Part shown: piece after piece, positions 23,625 through 33,863 of the stretch
Position numbering within the stretch: position 1 is the stretch's first letter
Layout of the letters: each line of letters starts with the position of its first letter
Source: Canna indica
Taxonomy: Eukaryota > Streptophyta > Magnoliopsida > Zingiberales > Cannaceae
Direction: 5' to 3'
Assembly (NCBI GenBank): GCA_034359265.1
Contig: CP136894.1
Span: 25,326,501 to 25,390,500, forward strand
Length of the DNA stretch: 64,000 nt
Program-made: the position numbers and the translations under genes
Notes under the pieces: model-generated
The model's database searches: none
What the model was told of the DNA's origin: nothing
Seen by the model: the letters and a program-made list of their open reading frames with translations, nothing else

Positions 23625-24262
23625 TTCCGTCGCTGCTGCTCTGTTATTTTTTTTTTTTCTTTTCTTCTTTCTTCTTCCGTCGCTGCTGCTCTGTGATTTT
23701 TTTTTTTTTTCTTCTTCTTTCTTCTTCCGTCGCTGCTGCTGGGTTTTTTTTTTTTTTTCCTTCTACTTTCTTCTTCCGTCGCTGCTGCTGGTTTTCTTTT
23801 TTTTTTTCTTTTTTTTTCTTCTTCTTTCTTCTTCCGTCGCTGCTGCTGGTTTTTTTTTTTTTTTCCTTCTTCGTTCTTCTTCCGTCGCTGCTATTGGTTT
23901 ATTTTTTTTATTTTTTTTTTCCTTCTTCTTTCTTCTTCCGTCGCTGCTGGTTTTTGTTTTTTTTTTTTCCTTCTTCTTTCTTCTTCCGTCGCTGCTGCTG
24001 GTTTTTTTTTTTTTTCCTTCTTCTTTCTTCTTCCGTCTCTGCTGCTGTTTTTTTTTTTTTTTTTTTTTCTTCTTCTTTCTTCTTCCGTCGCTGCTGCTGT
24101 TTTTTTTTTTTTCCTTCTTCGTTCTTCTTCCGTCGCTGCTATTGGTTTATTTTTTTTATTTTTTTTTTCCTTCTTCTTTCTTCTTCCGTCGCTGCTGGTT
24201 TTTGTTTTTGTTTTTTTTTCCTTCTTCTTTCTTCTTCCGTCGCTGCTGCTGGTTTTTTTTTT
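23625..24262. repeat. Minisatellite, 13 units of about 50 bp
   Basis: Each unit is a T run followed by CTTCTTTCTTCTTCCGTCGCTGCTGCTG. The phrase CCGTCGCTG (once CCGTCTCTG) occurs 13 times between 23628 and 24245. Unit length varies (about 47-58) through the T run. It lies between the left end and TNP2, in the presumed leader. A long open frame through it (23693-24289) is a by-product of low complexity. Confidence 0.9.
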
Positions 24263-24714
24263 TTTCTTCTCACGTCGACGAATTCGTAATTAACTAATAT
24301 ATTTTTTTTTTTCTGTTCATCTCGACGAAGCAACCGGCGGCCGTAAATTTTGCTCGTCGAATCAGCTCGAGATCCGGCTCTTATTCTCAAGTTAGTATAA
24401 ATTTGATGTTATGCATATATCTTTAGATTTAAGATCAGTTATCTTGTTTAATTTTTTTTAAACTATGCTATCATGCTTTACTGCTTTATCATGTTATATT
24501 ATGCATGTTACTGCTTTAGATATTAATTTAGATATTATGCATGTTAATTTAGATATTATGCTTTAGATATTACTGCTAACTATGCTATCATATTATATTA
24601 TTACTGCTATCTTTAGTTAGAATTACTGTTATCTTTAGTTAGATATTATATAGTTACTAATTAATAAATATAGTTACTGTTATTATATAGTTACTAATTA
24701 GCTATATAGTTACT

Positions 24715-24722
24715 AATTAATA

Positions 24723-24755
<33 letters not shown>

Positions 24756-24946
24756 GTAATTATTATCACTAATTAGCTATTATATAGTTAGCTATCTGTT
24801 ATATAATTAGCTATCTATCTTTAGTTAGATATTATATAGTTACTAATTAGCTATATAGTTACTAATTAATATATTATTATTATTATTATTATTATGATGT
24901 AATTATTATCACTAATTAATAATAATAATAATAATATTATTATTAC

Positions 24947-24983
<37 letters not shown>

Positions 24984-25345
24984 ACAACTAATTAATTATT
25001 ATTATTATTATTATTTAATAATAAATATTATTATTATTACTGTTATTATTATTATTATTATTGTTATTATTTATTATTATTATTACTGTTATTATTATAA
25101 ATACTATATTATTATTATTATTTAATTAATATCACTAATTATTATTATTATTATTATTGTTGTTATTATTATTAATATTAGTATAACTGAATTAATAATA
25201 ATAATATTATTATTTAATTATGATCACTAATTATTATTATTATTATTATTATTATTATTTATTAGAAATACTATATTATTATTATTATTACTGTTATTAT
25301 TATAAATACTTTATTATTATTATTAATTAATTATTATCACTAATT
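24715..25345. repeat. TTA/ATT microsatellite tract
   Basis: About 600 bp are built of (ATT)n and (TTA)n runs with interruptions such as AATTAGCTATATAGTTACT (repeated near 24695 and 24845) and TTACTGTTATT. No coding content. Confidence 0.9.
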
Positions 25346-25670
25346 AGAGTATATATTAAATTAGAGTATATAAATAATTAGAATAATTAAATTTAGAATT
25401 CATTAATCTTATCTTGATGGACTAAATTTCTTGCTTCCAACAATGAACTTTTTATTTAAACTTCTCAATTTGATATTTTTATAATTTTCTACCCAGAGCT
25501 TAGACCCGTTCGAGAAATATTTTTTGATTTTATAAATTTTATTGATAAAATTTAGTTGTAATATTAAGTTGAATACTTATTTCGATATGGAGGAATACGT
25601 ATTCTACTTAATATTTTACTAAATAATATCAATAAAATTTATATTTTTCAAATAATAAATCTTGAATTGT

Positions 25671-25903
25671 CCCTTATTGGACAGTTTAGCAACACAATTA
25701 TTAATATCGCAAATTTAATTTCATTTTATCACACATGTCAATGAAATATCGGTTGAATCTCTTTTGTTCTTCGGTACGCTTCAGAAGTTTTGCGTACTTG
25801 GAGAACTAAAAAGAGATGCTGCCGAAATTTTCAGTGACTTGTTGTGATTAAATGAGATTATAAGTGCGATATTAATAATGTGTTGCTGAATGGGATAGGA
25901 CCA
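25671..25903. repeat. Long imperfect inverted repeat upstream of TNP2
   Basis: Left arm 25671-25783 and right arm 25790-25903 are inverted copies. Shared blocks include AGCAACACA with TTATTAATATCGCA, TTTATCAC/TTAATCAC, and TCTCTTTT with GTTCT. The loop lies near 25785. A transcript would fold into a hairpin of roughly 110 bp stem with mismatches, ending 60 bp before the TNP2 start. Confidence 0.8.
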
Positions 25904-25962
25904 ACCCACCTATATGACTATATCCTTTATAATAACATTGAAATTCACAAATGTAGTCAAAG

Positions 25963-28900
25963 ATGGATAAAACTTGGATGTCAGCACCTCAATCATCTAA
26001 AGCCTATGCGAGAGGACTGAAAAATTTTATGCAGTTCGCAATTGATAATGGATTGGATGAAGATGGCACAATGAATTGTCCGTGCAAAAAATGCATCAAT
26101 AGGAAATATCATAAACCAGAAGATGTTGAAAGACACTTAATATGGAATGGAATTTTACCGAGATATACCATTTGGTATTACCATGGTGAACCTTTATATC
26201 CGACAACATAAGCACAACTTGATATATCAAACAGAGCTGAAGCATCCCATCAACTACATTCTCACAATGATGAAACACCAATTGATGTCAATGATGAAAC
26301 ACCAATTGATGTCAATGATGAAACACCAATTGATGTCAATGATGAAACATCAAATATTAATCTTGATGAAGCTCCAAATGCATTCGAACCGCCACAAGAA
26401 TCTTCCCAACATTCTATGATGGATGATCTTGATGTTCCTCTGTATCCAAATTGTGTAAAATACAGTAAAGCATCATTTATCATTCAATTATATCATATAA
26501 AGATTCTTAATGGTTGGTCTGGAAAGTCGTTCTCAATGTTGTTAGAATTGTTGAAAGAAGCTTTTCCAGAAGGCAATACACTTCCATCAACATGTTATCA
26601 AGCAAAAAAATATGTGAAAGATTTGGGTTTATTCTATCAAAAGATACATGCTTGTCCAAATGATTGCATTTTATACATGGATGAAACTGCGGAAGCATCA
26701 ACATGCAACATTTGTGGATTGTCTCGATGGACTTCCTCTTCAACTAATGATGAATCAACAAGTCAGTTAGAACGGAAAAAAAACCCTGCAAAAGTGTTAC
26801 GATATTTTCCACTTATTCCAAGACTGACTCGTTTATATATGTCATCGAAGACAGCAAGCTCGATGAGATGACATTCTGAAAGACGCACCAAAGATGGAAT
26901 CATACGACATCCTGCTGATGCAGAAGCTTGGCAAGCTTTTGACAGAAGATATCCAGACTTCGCTGTTGATTCACGTAATGTTAGATTGGGTCTTGCAAGT
27001 GATGGATTTAATCCATTTCGATCAATGAGTACAACTTATAGCACTTGGCCTGTTGTATTGATACCTTATAATATGGAACCGTGGGCATGTATGAAGAGAT
27101 CTTCAATCATGTTATCAATGTTAATTCCAGGCGCTAAGGGACCAGGAAATGACATTGATGTGTACTTACAACCTCTCATTTCAGAATTGAAGCTATTGTG
27201 GAGCGGAGTAACAGCATTTGATAGTATCTCCGGCGAACAATTTACTCTGCGTGCAGCTTTAATGTGGACCATTAATGATTTTCCAGCATATGCAATGTTA
27301 TCAGGTTGGAGCACTAAAGGACGATATGCATGTCCCATATGCGGTGATAAGACAGATTCTCGTTGGCTTAAATACGGAAAAAAACATTGTTATTTAGGCC
27401 ATCGTAGATGGTTGTCACAAGAACATCCGTTTCGTCAGGACACTGAATTATTTGACGGGACAATAGAAAATGATAATGCACCAGTGTCAGTTGATTCAAA
27501 AATTATTTACGAGCAGATTCAACACATTAAACATGTTTATGGCAAAACTACCAACACAAGTAAAAAGCGCACTCGAAATAATTTGGGTAGTGAGTCAGAA
27601 GGGATTAATGCAGACACACAAACTCAGCAAAGTTTTCAGAGGACCGATTTTGGATTATGGAAAAAGAAAAGTATATTTTTTGAATTACCATATTGGCAGC
27701 ATAATCCATTGCGCCATAATTTGGATGTTATGCATATTGAGAAAAATATATGTGATAATCTGATTGGTACTATATTGGATATTGATGGAAAAGGGAAAGA
27801 TAATTTAAATGCACGATTAGATTTGCAAGACATGAATATAAGACATCATTTACATCCAATATTATTACCAAATGGCAGATATGATATACCCTTGGCAATT
27901 TATTCAATGTCCACTATTGAAAAGGATCTCATGCTAACATGTATCAAAAATATGAAAGTGCCCGATGGATATTCATCAAATATTTCTAGATGTGTGAATC
28001 TCAAAGATCATAGATTACAAAACTTGAAGAGTCATGATTCACATATACTGCTTCAAGATGTTTTTCCGCATGCATTACGAGGAATTGTGCATAAAGATGT
28101 TCTCCTCATTGTTAAAGAGATTTCTGCATTTTTCAAAAAGTTATGCAGTGCCAATTTAGACCATTGTGCCCTGGACGATTTGCAATCACGTGTGCCTTTG
28201 CTCTTATGTAAAATGGAGCAAATATTTCCACCGAGTTTTTTCACTATTATGGTGCATTTGATGATTCACCTTCCAACAGAGGTGAAACTTGGTGGTCCTG
28301 TTCATTACCGTTGGATGTACCCAATTGAAAGGTTTGTTTTATTTATATTTGTCTCGTGGTCCGCATGATTCACCTTCCAACATGAATTTGTCTCGTGTTC
28401 TTAGGTTATTTATGAGATATAAATCTCATGTTCGAAATAAAGCACAACCAGAGGGATCCATCGCTGAAGGATATATTGCTGATGAATGTCTTACATTTTG
28501 TTCTCGATATTTAAATAATATTGAAACAGTGTTCAATCGACCGCAAAGAAATTATGAAGTTGAAAATATTGAAAACTACTTATTTTCTTCTGGTGGTCGA
28601 TTTATTGGCAAAGCTCGCATTAGTACGTTGGATTTAAATGCGTATGCACAAATGCACAGATATGTCTTGTTGCATACTCCAATGATTGAACCATACAAAA
28701 GGTATCAATTGTTATTAAATGTCTCCATATTTTAAGTTATTTTAAGATTATTGGTGTAATTTTTATTTTATTGTCTCAGGCAATTTCTTGAAGAACAATG
28801 TCATATAAATAATTTATCAGTTCCATCAAATGCTCAACAACAAAGGTGGATCATAGAGAGATTCGCATTGTGGTTACAAGATAAAGTATCGGAAATGATA

Positions 28901-29365
28901 CAAAATGATTGTGATGCTTCACTACTTGCGTTAGCTCGAGGTCCAGTATCTGTAATTAAAAAATACGATGGATTGATTATAAATGGTTATAGATTTCATA
29001 CCAAGCAACGAGAAAGATTGCGTAAAACACAAAATAATGGTTTAATGGTTGAGGCTGACAATCGTCAATATTATGGAGTTCTAACGGATGTAATTGAATT
29101 GGACTATCGTGGGGTATTCAAGGTAGTTCTTTTTCGTGCTGAATGGGTTGATATAAGAAATTCACGGGGTTTACGAGTGGATGAGAATGGATTCACATTA
29201 GTTAATCTTTCTCGATTATTTCATACCGGTGCATTTCTAAAAGATGACCCGTATGTGTTTTCATCACAAGCAAAACAAGTATTTTATATGTCAGATCAGA
29301 AGAATAATGAGTGGTCGCATGTCATAAATGTATATCCTAGAGATTTATATGACATCGGTAAATGA
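25963..29365 (+). pseudogene. TNP2: TNP2 transposase of the CACTA element (two internal stops)
   Basis: Exons 25963-28331, 28405-28701 and 28780-29365 join in phase (AG|G at both junctions) to about 1083 codons, normal for the family. Residues 1-76 are the transposase-associated zinc-binding domain (MNCPCKKCINRKYHKPEDVE). Residues about 300-560 are the Transposase_21 core (PYNMEPWACMKRSSIMLSML, GPGNDIDVYLQPLISELK, RHNLDVMHIEKNICDNLIGT). Then come DUF4218 (PEGSIAEGYIADECLTFCSR) and DUF4216 (LVNLSRLFHTGAFLKDDPYV). TNP2 cuts and joins the element ends in the nucleus. Stops occur in frame at 26209 (TAA) and 26869 (TGA where family members have tryptophan); both fit C-to-T change. The rest of the frame is open. 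Confidence 0.93.
26266..26349 (+). repeat. In-frame 24-bp repeat inside TNP2
   Basis: Three identical 24-bp units and a half unit encode NDETPIDV. It lies in the linker between the N-terminal domain and the core, where family members vary in length. The exact identity implies recent replication slippage. Confidence 0.9.
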
Positions 29366-29446
29366 CTTATTATTTATCAATATTATTTATATAATTTGTT
29401 AATCTTTATGTATTTATCAATATATAATATTATGTTATTATACAGG

Positions 29447-31420
29447 ATGTCAAGATCAAGAATAATTGATTCAGATGCTGAGACTCGCGAGGAGGGTGAG
29501 CTTAGCCCCGAGAGTGATCGTCCTAGGTCGTCACAAGGACGAATTCACAGACCTTTCTACATTTGGAGTTAGTTTTTATATCATTATACATGTGAACATT
29601 ATTTATTTAATCAAATTGATATTAATATTTTCTGATGTAATTTAAAAACAGACACTACAACACAAATGCAACATGAAGGGTCTCCATATTTTACAGCTTC
29701 TTCTGTGTATACACTTAATTCCGACCAGTTAATTATGGTCAATTTTTCTGATTGGGGTCAAAGTCATGATGGCGGCCACAGATTATACTCACGTTTTATG
29801 GGGTTACTTGTGCGTGATTCTACGTTCTTACCATTGACGCCTGACCCTTGGAATCAAATTTCTTCCATATATAAGAATAGATTATGGGAGCAATTATTGG
29901 TATGTTATGAATTTATATGAATTTATGTTAGATTGCATTATTTAGTTGCGTGAAATTATATATGCTTTATATATTTTGGGGTCAAACTAATATCATTTAT
30001 AAATGCTTTATATATTTTGGGGTCAAACTAATATCATTTATAAATGCAGAGATATTTTTTGATCCCTACTGAGAACAGGGATCGTATTTATCGCACTACT
30101 ATGGCAGCCTTCGACAGAAAATTTAAAAATTATAAACTTATATTAAAAAAAAATAATTTAAAATTGAAGAGTCAAAAGAGGAAAACTACTCACGTCGACC
30201 ACGAAATGTTAGTAGAGAATCATGGATAAGAATTGTCGATTATTGGCATTCTTCGGCTAGTCAGGTAAAAAATTATATTTTGATACTTGTAATATTTATT
30301 TTATAATTATAATTAAATATGACAGGCTGCGTCTGAACGGGGTCGAAGGGCAAGAAGTGCAACTCAAGATTGCATACATACTAGCGGTGCGACCCCTTAC
30401 ATTCAAAGACGTGCTGATTTTGTAAGTAGTTTAGTAAATAATTTATAATTTATTTGTTTTTATTTTTAATATCTTGTAAATAATTAATTTTTATTTATAT
30501 TGTGTGAAGCGACATACGCATAATAGAGAGCCCAGTGAGCTCGAAGTGTATAGAACAACACATCTTCGTAGAAGTGGACGAGGATATGTACGCGAAGAAG
30601 CTGCTCAATTTATGGTATAACACATCTACGAATGAATTAAATTGATATTTTTTAAATTTATAATCTATTTTTTGAAATGTAGGCCACCGCCGAACAAACA
30701 CTTAATGAACGACTTGAGACTAATCCAACAACAGAGCGAGTTCAACTCGAGAACCAAGTATATCGGGAAATATCTGGTCCCGAACATCATTCTCGAGTTC
30801 GCCTACAAGGGATTGGAGTCACACCAAGTCAATTTTATGAACGTCATCGACAATCTTCTGTTGCATCTTCCCACGATGCAACATATGACGAGCTTCGGCG
30901 GCAACAAGAGGCTGCAATGAAAGAAATGCAGCAAAAACATGATGCTGAGATGAGGGAGGTTCAGCAAAGACTGAACAGAATGGAGCAGATGTGGTTTCAA
31001 CAATAATTTAATAATTCATCGTCACAGGGACTAAATCCAATTATTAATCAAGCTAATATGTTTTCCTCGCCAATTGATTATGTATGTATTTATTTAATTT
31101 ATTTGTAGTTGATATTTTTAGCATTGTAATTAATTAAATATGTTTTTTAACAGGATCGATTGTATGTTCCTGAAAGTCTTCCTCACGAAATACCACCTGC
31201 TAATCTCGGAGAAGGTACAAGTAAAGATCCATTTCTAAACTGTAAGTAATTTATATATTGTCATACTGAATATTTTAATTAATAATATTAAAATTTATAT
31301 GCTTATAATTGATATAAATGTACCGATAGAGATGTTGATCCGTATAGAGAAGACGACGAGGAAGACCAAGAAGACGAGGAGGAGCAGGAGCAGGAGGATA
31401 TGGACGACGATGAAGATTAA
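29447..31420 (+). pseudogene. TNPA-like protein (Transposase_24) of the CACTA element
   Basis: Eight exons fit GT-AG introns: 29447-29567, 29652-29899, 30050-30264, 30326-30421, 30510-30614, 30683-31081, 31154-31241 and 31332-31420; about 450 residues. The middle carries the Ptta/En/Spm Transposase_24 signature (RYFLIPTENRDRIYRTTMAA, SWIRIVDYWHSSASQ, RRSGRGYVREEAAQFM). A glutamine/glutamate-rich coiled coil follows (RRQQEAAMKEMQQKHDAEMR), and a very acidic tail ends the protein. TNPA-type proteins bind subterminal repeats and assist TNP2. Exon 3 is one base out of frame, probably in the A run at about 30147, and exon 6 has TAA at 31004-31006. It starts 80 bp after the TNP2 stop, so it may also be reached by splicing from TNP2. 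Confidence 0.82.
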
Positions 31421-31614
31421 ATTATTTAATTTTATTTGTAAATAAAATTACTGAGTACTGTTTAAATTAAATTTTGTATTACTGTTTCAATTAAATAAAA
31501 TTGTGAATTTTGATGATAATTTGATTAATTTTAAATTAATTAGTTAATTAATATATTAATTATTGATTAGGAGTAAAATTTATTTAAAAAAACGAAAAAA
31601 ATTGGTTAATTAGC

Positions 31615-31860
31615 ATATTGACGCCTGTTTAGACGTCAATATGTTAAGCATAATGTCCTCGTCTTCGATACTGACGTCTCGTTTCGACCGCACACGCCGT
31701 CGAAATTTTAATCTTTACGCCAGGATAGACGTCAATATTTAAAATTAAGCGGAAGATTTTTGACACGCGTTTTCGACGGATTCACTGCCGTCAGAATGCA
31801 TATATTTACTCCCTCCGACGTCAGAATTTCTTTACAATCTGCCGTCAGAATTCTAACGAT
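31615..31860. promoter_or_regulatory. Right subterminal repeats of the CACTA element
   Basis: Motifs GACGTCAATA, CCGTCGAAA and GCCGTCAGAA recur in both orientations (for example 31633, 31726, 31840). They pair with the left cluster and probably act as transposase-binding sites. Confidence 0.75.
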
Positions 31861-31874
31861 GTGTTGTAGTGTCA

Positions 31875-33079
31875 GAGTCGGACTGATGCTAATGTATTTA
31901 GACATGTCCTACAATAGGATTCCCATTAGACCTCTTGCACAAGGCATGAAAGAAAATTGTTACCAGGTAGGGAAACATAATCATTTCCTTTTGGCACTTC
32001 CATTCAGTGAACAACAACCCTTGCAGCAGCTATATATAAGAGCAGGATACATATTTTTTCATTTAGTTCAGTGATGTGAAAGGCAAAAATAAGTGCTGTT
32101 CTTTCTCAAGCACCATGCAGCCACTTGATGTACAGATCCCAAAGGCCATAGTGGTGACCTAATTCTATACACAAAAATGGAAGAGGTTGCCAAAGAGGGA
32201 TATATATAGTGTGACAAATTGTTGTTTGCTGCTTGCTGCTTGCTCTATATATCTCCATCACCAATCTTGATAAATGGTTGTCACTTTCATGAGCCACTGT
32301 CGTGCGCATGTTGGGTGAAACATACCGCCAATCTTGATAAATGGTTGCTCTATATACCTCCAAATAGGGATATATGTTGGGTGAAACATAAGAGGATCCC
32401 ACTGTCGCGCGCATGCTGTAATCTTTAGGTCCAGGCTTACGGCGGTATGTTTCTGACCATTGTGTCAACTTGGAAAAGACATGACAAGATGATCTAACAG
32501 CTCTTAATGTGATACAAATTCATTGCAGCAAGAACTAGTTTCTAATCACTGTTTTAAAACCTGAATAGGACTACTCAGTTTGATAGATTTGATAGAACTA
32601 GTTTAATTTGTATAAAATCCATTGGTTATTAATCCAGCCAAAATGATAAATCCATTCAAGAATGGGTGAAAACCAGCTAAATATCAGTCGGTGTGGTCAA
32701 AACCCATCAATTTGAAAAGCTTTGTAATTTTTGTAATTTTTATTATTATTTATTTGGATCGGTTGAATTGCTTAGATCGATCAAACTGGTGAACTAGTGT
32801 TCCAACTGATTCAACACCCGATTCAAATTTAAAAAATATTGGCTATAGGTAGTCCAAAGGATTTTGTCAATTCCTACTGCTTCTAGAGAAGATTACTGGA
32901 TATGCAGACACGCTAGAAAATGTATTTATTTTATTTTATTGATCGTTGGACTTTTCTTATAGATAAGTTTTCAAAATCAAAGATGAAACTTTAATAAGGG
33001 AGGAGGGTTAATTTGCTTATCATTAATTTATTAGTTTTTTATTCCTTGTTTGTGGTAGGGATTGAGAACCATATCATCA
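31875..33079. other. Intergenic stretch with short rearranged repeats
   Basis: No gene was recognised. Between 32263 and 32415 three phrases occur twice: AATCTTGATAAATGGTTG, GGGTGAAACATA and CCACTGTCGYGCGCATG, pointing to local duplication. A TATA-like CTATATATAAGAGC lies at 32031, but no coding sequence follows it. Confidence 0.5.
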
Positions 33080-33088
33080 TTCTATTTT

Positions 33089-33366
33089 GGATAAATTACA
33101 TCGACCTCCCCTAAGGTTTAGTAAAATTACACTGATATCTCTTCTATTTGTCCAAATTATAATCACTTTCATTGAGTAATCTTTTTAGAGGAGGTTTGTG
33201 TAATATTTTACAAAATTTAGGGGAGGTTTGTGTAATCTTATTTCGTTATAGGGGAGGTTTGTGTAATTTGTTACAAAACTCAGGGGGATTATAAGACAAA
33301 ATTACAAATAGAGGGGAGGTCAGTATAATTTCACTAAACCTCAGGGGAGGTCAGTGTAATTTATCC
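33089..33366. mobile_element. MULE-type MITE, 278 bp with 9-bp target duplication
   Basis: Terminal inverted repeats of about 63 bp start GGATAAATTACA at the left and end TGTAATTTATCC at the right. Inner copies of GGGGAGGTYTGTGTAA fill the middle. A perfect 9-bp target duplication TTCTATTTT is at 33080-33088 and 33367-33375. Long inverted repeats plus a 9-bp duplication indicate the Mutator superfamily. No coding capacity. Confidence 0.93.
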
Positions 33367-33375
33367 TTCTATTTT

Positions 33376-33854
33376 TATTGAGCTTGTAAAAAAGCCTTTT
33401 GAGGCTCTTTCATGTGTGTTTCATTGGTTGAGGATATTCACCAAGGAGACTTCAAATTATTATGGAGTAAATGCAAGGCAAGATTTGTTAACGTATTTTG
33501 TTAAAGGTAGCTTTAGTTCAATTTGGCTAGCTTGTTTATCAGTTTCAATTTTCTTTTGATTTGCAGTAATATTTAGATTTTATTATTGCAAAGGGTATAA
33601 TATTGACGAGGAAGATCTGCATTCTCCAAATGGCTATGTTGAGCTTTCTGAGGTGTATGATCATACAATCGAAGCCCATTAACGTCTGACAAAGGATAAA
33701 CATATATATTTAACAAATACTCAAAGTACAGTTGGTCATACTTCGGAAATTGTCATAGATCGAGTAGTAGCCTCTATGTGATTTTCTAGAATATGTTGGA
33801 TATGTTTGGTCTTCAGGTTGAGTCATATTGCCATCCATATAGAGTTGCAAGGGC
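33376..33854. other. Intergenic stretch before the LINE
   Basis: A frame near 33610-33780 reads as a plausible protein segment (SPNGYVELSEVYDHTIEA) with one stop. It was not matched to a family. Nothing else is recognisable. Confidence 0.4.
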
Positions 33855-33863
33855 AGATTATAA

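Larger units (their letters stand above)
23062..31871 (+). mobile_element. Complete CACTA (En/Spm) transposon, 8.8 kb
   Basis: The right end reads TTGTTGTAGTG-type (TGTTGTAGTG to 31871), complement CACTACAACA. The left end reads CACAACAAGAAAA, which fits CACTACAACAAG with three bases lost. The 3-bp target duplication TCA is at 23059-23061 and 31872-31874. Subterminal GACGTC/TCGACGCC motifs crowd both ends. Inside are a TNP2 gene and a TNPA-like gene, both plus strand. With the left terminus shortened and both genes broken it is probably inactive unless helped in trans. Confidence 0.93.

Noticed and set aside
23693..24289. 198-codon open frame rich in phenylalanine and serine
   Set aside because: It reads straight through the T-rich minisatellite; length comes from low complexity, with no domain or codon signal.
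32031..32110. TATA-like sequence suggesting a promoter
   Set aside because: Only a 15-codon frame follows and no exon is recognisable downstream.
32106..32468. 120-codon minus-strand frame
   Set aside because: No homology; it overlaps locally duplicated noncoding phrases.
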